Source: Rapana venosa (lineage: Eukaryota; Mollusca; Gastropoda; Neogastropoda; Muricidae). Taken from it: 64,000 nucleotides of DNA. Below, piece after piece: positions 1-12,600 of this stretch. The stretch's first letter is position 1; each line of letters begins with the position of its first letter. The stretch spans positions 38,636,370-38,700,369 of the forward strand of contig CM054151.1 of assembly GCA_028751875.1 (NCBI GenBank), read 5' to 3'. A program made the translations under genes and the position numbers. A model generated the notes under the pieces. That model worked only from the letters and a program-made list of their open reading frames with translations, was not told where the DNA came from and made no database searches.

Positions 1-769
1 AAAAAATTAAATCTATTATTGCTTGTATAAATAGTGAGCGATTGTGTGTATGAGAGTGTGAGTGAGTGAGTGTGCATTTTGTTTTGTTCATGTTTGGCTT
101 GGTGGTAGACTGGTTGGGGTTTTGTGGGGAGGTTGCTTTTTTTGTTTTGTTTTGGCTTTATTTGTTTGGGTGTTGTTTTTTTCACAAAGTTGCAACAGAC
201 TATTTTTGTGTTTGTTCTCATTGATTAACTTTAAATTTTAAAAGTTACTCTGATACACACTTAATAAACTTTTTGTTGTCAAAATTAGCATGCTTGTAAC
301 TTGTAAGTTGCGTTATAGTAAGATGTTTTACATAAATGCTATGGCTACTCAGTATTTTATTGTTGGATGATTTCAATGACTTGTTCACATGCTTTAAATA
401 TTGAGAACAAATTTCTTCTTCGGGTTTTTTAAAATTGATTTCACTACCTTTATGCATGCTATCATTCTGTGTTCCTTATTGTGAATTTATTGTATAGTTT
501 TGTTGGTGTTGGTAAAATAAGGAGGTATTCCTTTGCAGTGCTTGAATATAGTGGGCATTCTGGTGATGGTAAACAGAGATGTCATTTTTGTATAGTCCAT
601 GATCTTTCTTTCCGCTGTGACATTTTGAACATTAAACCCTGTACAGATTGTTCTCAAATGATATGGATCATTGTTAAAATTCCCAAAGGATTTTGTTTCT
701 CCCATTGGCAAAGCCATGAAAACTAAGATACTTTGTCTTTCATTTTTATCTATCAAGAGTACTAAATTC

Positions 770-892
770 TTTCTCTCTCTTGGTCTCTGTCTGATTGTCT
801 CCCTCTCTCTCTCTGTCTCTCTCCCTTCCTCTGTCTTTCTGTCTCTGTCTCTGACTGTGTCTCTCCCCCCCCCCCCCCTCCTCTCTCTCTCT

Positions 893-926
<34 letters not shown>
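770..926. repeat. CT-rich microsatellite with poly-C interruption
   Basis: The tract is nearly pure C/T with a run of about 15 C near 866-880. Open frames crossing it on both strands are repeat translations and are not genes. The flanking sequence from 1 to about 1190 shows no exon-like or repeat-family signal that I recognise. Confidence 0.9.
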
Positions 927-929
<3 letters not shown>

Positions 930-1196
930 GTGTTACCTTTCCTGGAGAAACAGATTCATCTGTTGCTAATGGCACATACACAAATAGAAGGGAATTTTTA
1001 AAAACAAATTTCAAAGCATGGTAAAAGTGCTGCAAACATTTCAGTCAAATGAAAAAGTCTGTGTACTTTTTAACTTAGATGCAGTAGTCTTGGCACATGA
1101 TGGGACCACAACAGTCAGTTTCATTTGTTCATATTGTTACTGTGTTTGAAATATTCATGTATGAAAAGAAACAAATACAAGACAGCCCTTTCACCC

Positions 1197-2622
1197 TTAA
1201 CTGTCTTGACCCCGTTTCGGCCGCAGACGACAGTAACAGCGGCCGCCGCTAGATTCCAATATGACCGCAGCCGACAGTTGGTGCTGCCCACGTGGGCAGT
1301 ACTTTTCCATCACACACAGACCTTGTGGTTTTCATACAGTGTGTCTGAAACTTGGTGGGGCGATGCAGGGGAGGGTTTCAGAGGGTGCCAGTGATAAATT
1401 TAGACCACTAACATGCGTGTAGTGGGGAGGGAAGGAAGAAAGAACAGCCAGCGACCAGAACGCTTTTCAATTGTAGCAGCGTGGCCAAAAAAATGGCATC
1501 TTCTTTGGTAGCAGATGAATCATCTGATTAGTGAGACAATGGATTGAATGTTATTGTCTTGGAAGTAGAAAAATTTGAACAATAATTGTTAAGGGAGTCC
1601 AACGCTTATGAGGAAGAGGAGGAAGGAAATGCTGCAGTTAGGGAGAAGAGTGACCCAGAAAATAACGTGCGGCACATTTGTGACCCGTGCTACACACACT
1701 AACTGTGGAGAAATTTGACATCAGGTGGGGCCGTGGCATAGACGCCTGAAAATGTGATGCCTTTTGAATATTTCATTATTACCACACTTTTCCTCTGAGA
1801 TGCAATGGCAGAAACAACAGATATGCTGATAACGAAAATAGCAAGAAGGAAAAGAAAATAGGTCTCCAGTCTACCAAGGTTCGACAGGTGACAGCAAGGG
1901 GTACACCCACCACACATCCATAATTTGTGCTTTTTGTGATGTGTTGTGACCCTGTGCTGTCACTACAACTACTTTAGAGACTACCAAGATTAAAATTTGG
2001 AAGGATTACATAAGTTCTGTGTTGTTTCGTACTTGTCACACCTGTGAGGTGACACTGGTGACAATGTGACACTCATGTACAATAATACACTTCTGTACAA
2101 TTAACAAACATGTGGTAACACACACAGATATAAATTGCAGTGTAAAGCTCTGTATTGATTGAATATGTCTTGTTTTCAAAAGAAAAAAAAAGGCTAAACA
2201 AAACTTTTGTCGCCTCAAGACATATCATAAAACAACAGGTGTTATGAGGACATTGTGTGACACATCCTTGAAGTACAATTGCGCATAACCATTGGTAAAC
2301 ACATCAGCTAGGCACCAGTTCCTTATTTTGTCATATCCATGCATGATTTGCTGTTTTATTGTATATATACCATACTTTTACCTGTGATTAATGACAAATA
2401 AGGTGAATGACAAGGCATCTGGTGACCAGACACATAAACTTGCGTCTAAATGTAAGTACAAAGACATACCTAGCTTGTGACAAAATTTTAGCTTGATAGC
2501 TTGTCATGCTCACACACAATTGTCTTGGGAGTAAAGTAAGTCAGTTGGGGGCAGAAAACCTGCAAAGAATTCAAAATCTACAGGCAGTTTAGCTCTGTAG
2601 AATCCAACAACAAGAGGGTTAA
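1197..2622 (+). mobile_element. Possible decayed piggyBac-like element
   Basis: TTAA occurs at 1197-1200 and 2619-2622. The inner ends begin CTGTCTTG (left) and, on the reverse strand at the right, CCCTCTTG, a weak inverted match. Inside, near 1494, a short frame starts MASSLVADESSD and is followed by an acidic stretch. Near 1750-1860 a broken frame resembles the piggyBac transposase block 'PFEYF...ETTDMLITKIARRK' (compare the PFxxF and ETNxYA block in family members). Stops and frameshifts are frequent. The span is similar to the better preserved element at 51055-52535. The ends are uncertain and could be chance TTAA sites. Confidence 0.35.
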
Positions 2623-2739
2623 ACAACAACAATAGCAAAAATTAAATGAAGAAAAAGAAATGGAACATATCCTATTCTCATTCCCTCCCTTAAAAACAAG
2701 TTTTTCATGACAACCACCATTAAAAAAAAAAGGTTTTGT

Positions 2740-2920
2740 GTTGCTTTATTTTCAAGGACAATGGACTTAAAGTCTTGATAGAATGAAGTTGCTTTATTTT
2801 CAAAGACAGTGGACTTAAAAGTCTTGATAGAATGAAAATCTGTAGCAGAGCAATGAAGTTGCTTTATTTTCAAAGACAATGGACTTAAAGTCTTGATAGA
2901 ATGAAAATCTGTAGCAGAGC
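2740..2920. repeat. Three-copy direct repeat
   Basis: Three near-identical copies of a unit of about 50-70 bases begin with TTGCTTTATTTTCAA and run through a TCTTGATAGAATGAA segment. The second and third copies also share the AATCTGTAGCAGAGC tail. No coding potential is evident. Confidence 0.85.
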
Positions 2921-3129
2921 TCTAGATGATAGATAAGAGAAGCACTGGAAATCATGGAAGAAAATCCATCTTTGAATAAGTTAACAGTTGGAAAGCTCTT
3001 AAGTATCTAGACAATCATAATATAATCATGTTGCTTTTTTAAAAAAAAATCAAAAACAATATAAACCCTACCAAGTTGATAAAAGCATCCAGTTTGAAAA
3101 CAATTGGATTGCTCGGGCTTTACAGAATT

Positions 3130-3265
3130 GAAGTGTAGTTAGTAATTCCCTAAAGTGAGAATGCGGCTACCATAATGGTGAGTAAAAATGGTTGCGTATA
3201 CAAAACGTCACCATTGGTGAACTTGAGAACTCTAACGAGAAACAGAAAAAAAGGGTAGCAGTATT
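3130..3265 (+). repeat. SINE family B, tail-only fragment
   Basis: The fragment matches the 3' part of the SINE seen in full at 30787-31195 and 43355-43740: an 'AATGCGG.TACC.TAATGGTG' block, then 'CACCATTGGTGAAC' and 'CTCTAACGAG'. No tRNA-like head is present. The rest of 2921-4349 contains no recognisable gene. Confidence 0.7.
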
Positions 3266-3849
3266 TGGGCTTGCAGACTTTCTGTGTCAGAGGTTTTCCA
3301 GTGAGACAAGATTAGTTGCTAGTGGGGAGAACATAACAGAAATGAGAACAAGGACCGTAATGGGTTGTCAGAAAGCAGCAAGTGTCTGTAAAGGAGGTGC
3401 CATGTTAAGGAGAAATGCTTGAAAGGGGATGCAGATCTTGAAAAATGTATTTGTGTGTGAGGGAGAGAAAGAGAGTGTGTGTGTGAGTGAGTGAGTGATA
3501 TGTCAAGGCAGCATAGAAATTTGGGTTTTTAAGAAAAGGGGGGGGGAGTTGAGAGGGATTACAATTGAAATTACTTTGTTACAGTATTGATCACCATGCT
3601 GTCTTTGATTAGTGGATATGATGATATGATTTCCATGCCTTTTATTTTGCAGATGATGTACGAGAAAAAAATTTTTGTCTCTGTTATGAGAATTTTTGAT
3701 TGGTGAATCACAGTTTATATTGTGGGGTGTGCTTTTTCATTTGGTTGGTTTTTGTTGTTGTTTTACTACATCTGAATAAGTATGAAATCTTGACAGTTTG
3801 CTGTAATTTTTTCCCTGTTCTGGATATTTGAAGTTTGAACTTGCATGTG

Positions 3850-3950
3850 TCAAAGTCTAGAGTTAAATTTTTATTTCCAAGTGGTACATTGAATAAACAA
3901 TGTATTTGCTTTTTTTTTTTATATCATGCCATCTATTTTGCGCAAGTTCT
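3850..3950 (+). repeat. Short dispersed repeat, family F
   Basis: A core 'TTTATTTCCA.RTGGTACATT' followed by GAATAARC, a T-run and a GCCATCTAT block. The same module recurs at 13010-13060, 19424-19510 and, inverted, at 59525-59600. It may be the 3' end of a longer retroelement. It has no frame of its own. Confidence 0.75.
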
Positions 3951-4349
3951 GTGTGTGTGTGTGATGTGTTTATTTCAAATTTAATTATATTGCTGGAAAT
4001 AAAAGAAGGCAGCAAAGTTGACTTCATGACTCATATCTGTCTGAACACGTAAATTTTAACCTCTGAATGATTACCAGATATGCATCTCTGTGTGTGTGAG
4101 ACTCTGTGTGTGTGTGTGACTTTGTGTGTGTGTGTGTGTGTGACTCTTTGTGTGTGTGTGTGTGTGCGCACACACAATCTTTAGCTGATTTAATGACCAT
4201 TCCTGTCATTCTTCCTCCAAACTGTCTCAGACTGGAACTCCTTCCAGACAATTTGTCTCTGCTTCAAATTACTATTAGACTTCTTTCCAAAGTATTTTTT
4301 TCTGCTGCCTCATCTTCTGTAAAACATTGAAATAAAGACAATTTTCTTT

Positions 4350-7300
4350 TATGACATGATGATCCATGACAATGAGGATGATGGAATGATGAAGCTATGG
4401 AAGTGCATTTCCTTTAAGAAAAACAATGTAATGACCCGTCTAATCACAGAATCAGGGCAAGTGATAACTAGTCCCACAGATATAATGTCTGCCCAAGTGT
4501 CTTTTTACAAAAACTTGTATGATCAAAAAACTGAATGTGAAAACGTTAAAGAGGCCACTGATGAATTTATCATTAACCATTACACCCAGTGGTGTGTAGG
4601 GCAGCAACAAAGCGCTTCCACTCCAGTCTGTCCTGGGCCAACCTAGTCACTGATCCCCAAGAGTGCTGCATGGCCTCCATCTCACTTTCTACAGTCCTCC
4701 ACGTTGCTTTTGGTCTTCCTTTCTTTCTCCTTCCTTCTGGGGTCCAGTGCAATGCTGTTCTTGTGATTGACTGTGGGCCTCTTCGGAGGATGTGCCCAAT
4801 CCACTTCCACCGTCGTCTGGTGATGATGGTTCCCATGTCTTCCTGCCTGCATCTCCGTAGTAGGTCTTCATTGGAGATCTTCTCTGGCCAAAAGATCTGG
4901 AGAATTCTTCGGAGGCATATGGTGTGAAAGGATCAAAGTTTTGGTAAGAAACGCTTCCGTCATCCTCCAGCACTCAGAACCGTATAGGAGTGTAGATACA
5001 ACACAGCTCTGGTATAGCTTCAGCTTGGTGTTGGTGCTGTACTGAGTTGATCTCCAGATATTGTTCATCTCCCTAAACACACTCCTGGCCTTGCCCAGTC
5101 TGTTGTGGATGATGAATTTATAGCTGGTACCAATATTCCACGTCTGAATGACACAGATGCAAAGTATGTGAAGGACTTGTGTCAGTTAGTGAGGCGTCAA
5201 CTGCTTTAGCAAGAATGAAAAATGGTTCAGCTCCAGGGATGGTAAATTGAATTCTTAAAGTTTTTCTGGTCAAAATTAAATGATATACTAACTGCTTTTT
5301 TTAACGAATCTTTTGAGAAAGGCGAGCTGTCGTACACGCAATACCAAGGGATAATATCTTCATCCATAAAGGGAAAGACTTAGACAGAGAACATCTAACA
5401 CACTGGAGGCCTATTACTCTAACAAATACTGACTATGAAATTTTAACGAAGATAATTGGGATCCGATTAGGTCAAGTTATTTCAAAATTAGTAAGTGAAG
5501 ACCAAGTAGGCTACATCAAAGGAAGAAACATAGTGACAGTAATCCGGACTATTGATGACACTATCAACTATCTCAATGAAACAGGCAGAGCAGGTTATCT
5601 ACTGGCTCTAGACTACTGTAAAGCTTTTGACTCTTTATCGAAATCAAACTTGCTTCATACATTTGATGTATTTGGCTTTGGACACGATTTTAAGAGATGG
5701 GTAATGATATTAATGAAAAACGCTGTTAGTCACATAAATTATGGGGGGTGGGTATCAGAAAGCTTCAAAATTAACTGTGGAATTAGGCAAGGCTGTCCTT
5801 TTCCCCCTCTAGCATTCGTTTTAGCTGTAGAATTGCTAGCTATTAAAATTAGAAACTCTAGGATAGAAGGAATCCAGTTACCAGAAGTGAGTGAAAGAAA
5901 CACTAATCATATTAAGATATTGCAGTTAGCTGATGACACAACTTTATTTCTGAAGAATAGAAATGACATAACTATAGCAATTGAAATAATTAAACAATTT
6001 GCATGCTTCTCTGGATTACAGTTAAATATGAATAAAACAAAGTTATTAGTAATGGGAAGAGGTTGTGTTTTTGACAATGATCTGCTGTTTGATATTGTTG
6101 ATAAAATTAAAATCCTGGGAATAGTCTTTGCACCTGGAAAAATGGCTAAAGAAATAGAAGACAACTGGGAAAAACGAGTAACGAACTTACTCACCATGAT
6201 TAAAGAATGGTGTAAAAGGGATCTAAGTATACAGGGCAAAATCATAGTTATAAAAACTTTTCTGATCAGTCAGTTTACATACCTTATGCAGTCAGTTGGT
6301 CTTCCAAAACCCATCTTATTAAAATCAACACCCTCTTTTACAAATTTCTTTGGCAAAGGAAATATAGTAATAGACGGGCGTTCAAAAAGTAAAACGGAAA
6401 ATAATGAAAACGGATTATAAAGACGGGGGTTTGATTATGGTGGATATGGTCCAAATGCAGGAGATATTTAATTTGCTGTGGATAGGTAGACTGCACAATA
6501 GAGGCACAGGCACCTGGCGTGTCATGCCCCCCCCCCCCCCCCCCCTTTGGCATTTAAATAAAATTGGTCCAGGTCACCACGTGTTCGAAGTTAATTGCTA
6601 TAGTTATGAAATGCAAGAACTTTCAGTGGTTAAGAATGGATTTTGGAAAGATGCATGTGCAACTCTTTTTTTTTCTTTTTTTTTTATAGATAAAACATCA
6701 AAAACTAATTTGGAAAACGTATTAGCATAACAAATTGGACAGCAGCATCTCTTTAATAACAGACTTATCAAGTATAAACATAGAATAATCAACTTTCAAA
6801 AATGTAAAGAAAAGGGATTTGTACGTGTTAAAGATATTAGTAATCCACAGGAAAAGCGTGTGCTGTCACTTAATGAAGTGACTGAAGTATTGAACCAAAA
6901 CAAAGCAATAACACTATTTCAGTACTTTGCACTCATAAACGCAATTCCTAGACCATGGATTGATACAATTACCGAGGGAACGATAGTCCTTTCAGAGAAA
7001 CAGAATAGAGCTATAGAAGCAGGCAAATTTGATGCCAAACCAAAGCAAATTAAGCACCATCTAATAGCAAAAAATGTCACTGAATCTTTTACACCTCATG
7101 ATGTCTGATGTTGATGTCTGGCACAGAAAACTTGACTTCACGCTTGACAAACATGTATGGCTTGTGCCAAGATTGGCTACAAACGAAGTAAAACTAAGAG
7201 AGCTGCAATGGAAAATTCTGCACAATCTGTATCCAATATTTTGCTACATAAAATGATAGTCTCTAAATCTGTGTTTTGTGACTACTTCTCAAACATAATC

Positions 7301-7560
7301 GATTTCATTGATCATTTCTTTTATGAATGTCCATCTGTAAAACGTTTTTTGGCTATAATCCAAAGGAACTAACTGAAACAAATCGTTGGATCAACAAAAT
7401 TATCTTGCTTGGAAAAATGTGCATTAGTAAGATCAAAAAGACCAAATCTACGCTACAATACCAGGTGTTTTTTTTAAACAAGAAGCACAGCTGAGAAAAT
7501 TATTGTCAACTTAATTGTCCATGACTATATAAAAATATGTCAACAGAGTAAAATCTAGTA
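4350..7560 (+). mobile_element. Decayed Tx1/L1-like non-LTR retrotransposon (LINE)
   Basis: Broken frames in order encode a pre-RT linker with 'FYKNLYDQK' (4356-4585), then after a nested insertion 'MKNGSAPGM' near 5220, 'HWRPITLTNTDYEILTKI' near 5400, and a continuous RT palm/finger frame at 5533-6420. That frame contains 'LALDYCKAFDSL', 'GIRQGCP' and the catalytic-type 'LADDTTLFL', where A-D-D replaces the usual Y/FADD. Further downstream are the C-terminal blocks 'LQWKILHNLYP' and a zf-RVT-like 'DFIDHFFYECPS' near 7310. Multiple stops and frameshifts and a poly-C tract at 6528-6545 show it is dead. The Tx1/L1 assignment rests on these motif wordings from family knowledge; the boundaries are approximate. 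Confidence 0.8.
4571..5110 (-). mobile_element. RTE-like LINE 3' fragment nested in the Tx1-like LINE
   Basis: Minus-strand frames encode the C-terminal RT region 'KLKLYQSCVVSTLLYGSECW' and then 'WIGHILRRGPQSITRTALHW', 'GRRKKGRPKATWRTVE' and 'RLEWKRFVAAL', typical of the post-RT part of RTE-type LINEs. It is 5'-truncated. The insertion is flanked by the 11-base duplication GATGAATTTAT at 4560-4570 and 5111-5121. Its 3' end carries a short TAATGGTTAATG-type tail, as expected for target-primed insertion. Removing it rejoins the host LINE. Confidence 0.8.
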
Positions 7561-7764
7561 AAAAATTTGTAACATTATTTTTTTCAGATATGTATGTACA
7601 TTCTTTAATTGTTCAAAAGAAAGAGTACTGAACAAAATGAATGTATCATGTATAAAAAGAAAGTAGCTATGTGAATGATGTGATTTAAAAAGAAGAATGT
7701 GTGAATGATGTGGGGGAAAAAAAGAGGTTCTGCTTGCGGTTGCGCACGGGGCCTAGTTTTATAG

Positions 7765-7820
7765 ATTGAATGAAGCGCTCTGATTTGTAATTGCAAGATA
7801 AAAGCGCTCTATAAATTCCG

Positions 7821-7871
<51 letters not shown>

Positions 7872-8015
7872 GTATTATCCGAAGGACTTTTGGGGAGAGC
7901 GGAGTATGCACTGATGTTGACGCCAGAGGAGAAATCCTCTTGAACAGGATTCGAACCCAGATGGTGAGATTGCGAGCGCAATATTCTAACCACTAGGTTA
8001 TCCTGTCCCGCGCGC
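7765..8015 (-). repeat. SINE family A fragment with (ATT)n tract
   Basis: A (TTA)n microsatellite at about 7824-7870 is followed by 'CCGAAGGACTTTTGGGGAGAGCGGAG' and a tRNA-like end whose reverse strand reads as a tRNA 5' half with a GGTTCGAATC-like B box ('AGGATTCGAACC' on plus). It is the same head as the copies at 40405-40750 and 44350-44665. G/T/C-rich simple sequence follows to about 8110. Confidence 0.75.
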
Positions 8016-8850
8016 GCACGGTGCGTGCGTGCGTGCTTGTGTGTGTGCGCGCGCAGGCTCGCGTGCATGCGTGAGTGCGTGCGTGAGCGTGTGTGTGCGT
8101 GCTTGCGTGCATGCGTGTGGGTGTTCTTCCTTTAAAGTAACATATCTTTGCCCAAAGTGATATTAGATGATGATGATGATGATGATGTAATGTTAATGGT
8201 GATGAGGTTGGAAAAAAAACCCTTAAGAAAAGGTCTTAGGTAAACTATGTAAAGGATTTAACTCTCTTTGTTAGGGAACTAGGGAAGGGGCACGACAAAT
8301 TATTATAATGAGTGTGAAAATGGATGAAAGGAAGGAAAGTTAACATTACCACACATACACTAGAGCAAAAACTAATCCCAGACTGTTGTAAATCACTCCT
8401 CCACACATTTAGAACTGCACACAACAGCACACACTAGAGCAACTATAAACCCAGGCAGCTGAATATCAACAGAACACAGGCAGCAGTTCACACTGGGGCA
8501 GTTATTGCTCCAGACAGTAGGTAAGATAAGAGAGAAAGGTTGTTCATGTAAAAAAAATAATAAATACACCCCCCCCAAAAAAAAAGAGAGAAAGTTTTGG
8601 GGTTCTAGGGATTTATTGTTTGTTTCGTTGTTTTGTTGCCAATAAAGAGAGAGTGTGAAGCACTCACTTAAAAAAAATAAAAGAGATTAAAAAAAAAGAC
8701 GGGAAAAAGAGAAAAGACCCCCCCACCACCCACACCAAAAGATGGTGCTCGGACCTGCATGCAACTGAGGCCACAAAAAAACAACAACAAAACATTGGAT
8801 CTCTAGCCCAGAAACACACACAAAAAAACCCCCACACAGAAAGATTAAGC

Positions 8851-8851
<1 letters not shown>

Positions 8852-8932
<81 letters not shown>

Positions 8933-8957
8933 GTGTGTGTGTGTGTGTGTGCGTGTG
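8852..8957. repeat. (CT)n/(GT)n compound microsatellite
   Basis: About 38 CT dinucleotides are followed by about 12 GT units. All open frames here are dipeptide repeats. Nearby A-rich sequence from 8560 to 8850 contains no gene signal. Confidence 0.95.
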
Positions 8958-9059
8958 AAAGTCAAAGTCAAAGTCAAGCCCCCAAAAAACCCACAAAAAG
9001 ATTTTTTTTTAAAAGTGCATTTCCTTTGAGACTATGTGACAGGACTATACTCTACACTT

Positions 9060-9345
9060 CCTATTATAATATATCCTAGTGTTAACTGGGCCCAAGGGAT
9101 ACAGACACCTGCAGTGTTGGTCAGGGTAATTTAAGCAACACTCTCAAAACTGCATCCATAAAGTGGATGAAGCTCAACTGCGTGGTCCCAGTCCTCTCAA
9201 TGTGCCTATAGCAAACCCACTCTGGGTAGGTGCCTGCCAGAGTCTGAAAAAATCCTAATGACTCTTATGCAACTCGAATCTGAGACCTTCCTGTCCGTAA
9301 CCCAAGACGCTAACCACTGCACCATGACGGCTGGTGAGCATGCTG
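9060..9345 (-). repeat. SINE family G with tRNA-like head
   Basis: Read on the minus strand, the element starts near 9340 with an A-box-like 'TGGTGCAGTGGTTAGCG' and a B-box-like 'AGATTCGAGTT'. A body with 'CCACTTTATGGATGCAGTTTT' follows. A related, more diverged copy lies at 60090-60260. The head resembles a tRNA but cannot form a complete tRNA gene. Confidence 0.7.
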
Positions 9346-9434
9346 TCTCAGCCTGAACTGGACTGACCCAGCTTGACAAATACATCCTTTCCCCCCAATT
9401 CAGCTCAGACCTTATCTCCCCCCTCCCACTTACA

Positions 9435-9461
9435 CCCCCCCCCCCCCCCCCCCCCCCCCCC
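9435..9461. repeat. Poly-C run of 27 bases
   Basis: An uninterrupted C homopolymer lies about 210 bases upstream of the GLUT start codon. It is a likely difficult spot for sequencing and could be length-polymorphic. Confidence 0.9.
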
Positions 9462-9637
9462 TATATTTGGGTTGTTTTTTCTTTCGAGGGGCCTAATTGG
9501 CACATTAGGTGCTAGTGGGTGGTTGTTATATAAAAGAATTAAATGAAAATATTCACACAACCAACCACACACACATGCTTTTGAGCAAACTTTGATCAAA
9601 ATCCGAAACTAAACACAGGCACCTGCAAGACTAACCA

Positions 9638-9656
9638 TCACGTGACAATCATGTGA
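9638..9656. promoter_or_regulatory. Two E-box motifs just upstream of the GLUT start
   Basis: TCACGTGA (palindromic CACGTG E-box, the core of the M-box/CLEAR type bound by MITF/TFE bHLH-ZIP factors) lies at 9638-9645. TCATGTGA (CATGTG E-box) lies 11 bases on, at 9649-9656. They sit 16-34 bases before the start codon, so they would be in the 5' UTR or core promoter. The motif match is seen directly; factor binding is inference. The transcription start site is not identified. Confidence 0.3.
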
Positions 9657-9671
9657 TTCCAGACAACAACA

Positions 9672-12600
9672 ATGGCAGACGAGTCGACACCACTGTTAAG
9701 TGTAAACCAGTCAACACAATCTTTCACTTCATTCAGAGCAAGCAGTGAAGTGGATCATGTGGAGGAAGCTCCTAGTACAAGAAAACCGGTTTGTGTAATA
9801 TTTTTTTAATCATATTCTTTGTTGTTTACGAGATCGTTGCACTTTCTGCGCTGGCAATAGTATGCTCGGATGCTTCCGATTTTATGAATGATGCACTTTG
9901 CAGTCTGTCGTCCAGGAGTGAGTCACCGTCATTAGAGTGACAGAATGAGACATACAGTGAAATGCAGAGTGTTTGACACTTCTTTCTTCCGCTTATTTTG
10001 CGTGCCCACTCAGTCGAAATCGTATTCAGAAATGTGAAAGGCCATATAATTAGTAAGTGGGGAGAGGGTACATGTATATCATGATTATGTAGACGTGGGT
10101 GTGAATAAGCTGGTCATCATCTGTAGCACTGGACACAGCCAGTCATTCAGGCAAGACACTGTGTAGACAGCAGACTGATGCCCCATGTACAACACACATT
10201 TAGTGCACATAAAAGAATCCATGGTAACAAAAGAGTTGTACCTGGTAAAATTATGTTGAAGAAAAGCCACTAACATACAGAAACAGATAATATTCAAAGT
10301 CAAACAAACAGGAAAATTATTTGTAAAAAGAAAAGCAAACAAAAAGAAAGGAAGTGGCATTACTCTTGCAACATGCTCTCTCTCTCTCTGAAGAGAGCAC
10401 CCAGAAATTTAATAATAATAATAATAATAATGTATGGAATTTATATATAGTGCTGAATCTTGTAAAACAAACAAATCAAAGCGCTTGCACACAAATCATT
10501 TACATGCATGCAACTTTCCTCAAATATAATGAATAACATTAACAGATTTTTAATTTATGTGTGCGCGTGCGGCACGCACGCGCACATACACACACACACA
10601 CAAACACTCTTAGGAGATGAAGGATGCTGTTGAAAAGTAGGGACAGATCATGAGATATGAGAGGAAAGTCTCAGGTAGGAAATAAGTGTGTTTTGAGGCT
10701 GGATTTGAAAGGATAAAATGAAGGCTTTTGGCGAAGTGAAAGAGGGAGGTCATTCCAGGTAGATGGATCAGAAACAGAGAAAGAGCAACGGCCAACAGTG
10801 GTTTGTTTGAATCTGGGTGTTTGAAAGCACAAAGTATCTGCCACTGAACGAAGGGAATGGGATGGAGTGTACAGGTGAAGACAGTTACACTTACAGAGAT
10901 AAGAGAGTGCAGAGTTGGGGAGACATTTGTAACAGAGGGTATTGATCTTATACTTCAGTCTTAGTGAGACAGGCAGCCAGTGAAGAAATCGCAGAAGAGG
11001 AGTGATGTCTTCTGATTTTTTCTTTCTTAGGACCAGTCGAGCTGCAGAGTTTTGTATTTGTTGAAGAGAGTGGATGGATGATGCTGGTAGGCCAACCAAA
11101 AGAGAATTACAGTAGTCTGAACATGAAAGAATGAGAGATGTGACAAGCTTGGAAGTTGCATCAGTGGACAGATACTTGCGAATCACGCTTATGTGCCGTA
11201 ATTGGCAGTAGCAAGACTGGCAGGTCTGGGTTATGAGTTTTTTCATAGAGAGTGTGTTGTCAAGAACTACTCCTAAATACTTCACAGAGTTGGACAAAGG
11301 AACTGACGTATTGCCGAATTATATTGATGTTTTTGTGATGGAGGAAAGTTTATGTTTGGTCCCTATGAGCATGGCTTCGGTTTTATCGGCATGAAGTTGT
11401 AACTTGTTCTGAGTCATCCAGTTTTGAATGTCTTGAAGGCAGTAGGACATATCTTTGTCAGTAGGGAAGGCAAGTTTTCAACAGTATCACTGCACTGAAG
11501 CTGAGTATCATCGGCATAGAAATGATGATCAATATAGTGGTTGTTTATTTATATTTAAGAGTGGAGCAGTGTAGAGAGTAAAGAGAACAGGGCCCAGGAC
11601 TGATCCTTGTGGGACTCTACATTCCATTTTGACAGGTTTTGATTCAATTTTGTTTACAACAACTTTCCAGAATCGGTCTGTGAGGTATGAAGTGAACCAG
11701 GTGAGGGCTGTGCCATTAATACCAAACATATCTTGGAGGTGAGAAAGAAGAATTGAGTGATCTATAGTGTCGAAGGCTGCAGATAAGTCAAGAAGAGTGA
11801 GTGAGGAGGGAGATTTTTCCTGCATCAGAATTAAGTAGAAGTTTACATATATCTAAAGTATGGACTAGGGTGGTTTCGGTGCTGTGGTTGGGGCGATAGG
11901 CAGATTGAAAAGGGGGAAGGAGATCATTGTAGAATGAAGGTGACTGTTGAGCTGTTTGAGAACAACTTTTTGAAAGTTTTTCTAGTACTTTAGAGACAAA
12001 GGGTAAGTTTGAGACGTCTGTAATTCTTCAGAATGTTGGGATCGAGATCATGCTTTCTATTTGTTTTATTTTATTATTTATTTTTATTTATTCTTTTATA
12101 TCGAGGATAATGGAAAAAGCACTTATGTGCTTTTTTACATCCAGTCCCCGTGTGTATGCAGTTTTGCAAATTTTGTCATCCGTTCCCACCGGTACACAAT
12201 GGCCTACTCTTACGAAAAGCGGAACAGGATTTAACGTGTGTTCAAGATGTTCTGCGTGCGTTTGCACACAGGGCCTCAGTTTATAGTCTCATTCTCAGTA
12301 GAGGTGTGACTATTGCAGTTTTAAGAGCTGATGGAAATTTTCCTGACAGTAGAGATGAGTTTACTATTTTACCGATAATAGGTACAAGTTGTGGAAGGCA
12401 TTGTGAGAAAACAGGAGCAGGTATGGGATCAAGGTCGCATGATTTTATTTTTTATTATTTACACACACACGCGCATGCACGCACGCACAGTTTTATATTA
12501 TATATATGTGTGAGTGTATTCATGCGCATGTGTGCGTGTGTGCATGTGTACAGCCAATGCGGCACTATCAAACAGGTTAGGCAAGGTATGTTTCTTAACT

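Noticed and set aside
487..1035. 182-codon minus-strand open frame
   Set aside because: Its middle is an Arg/Glu dipeptide run from (GA)n and its ends match no family; nothing supports a gene.
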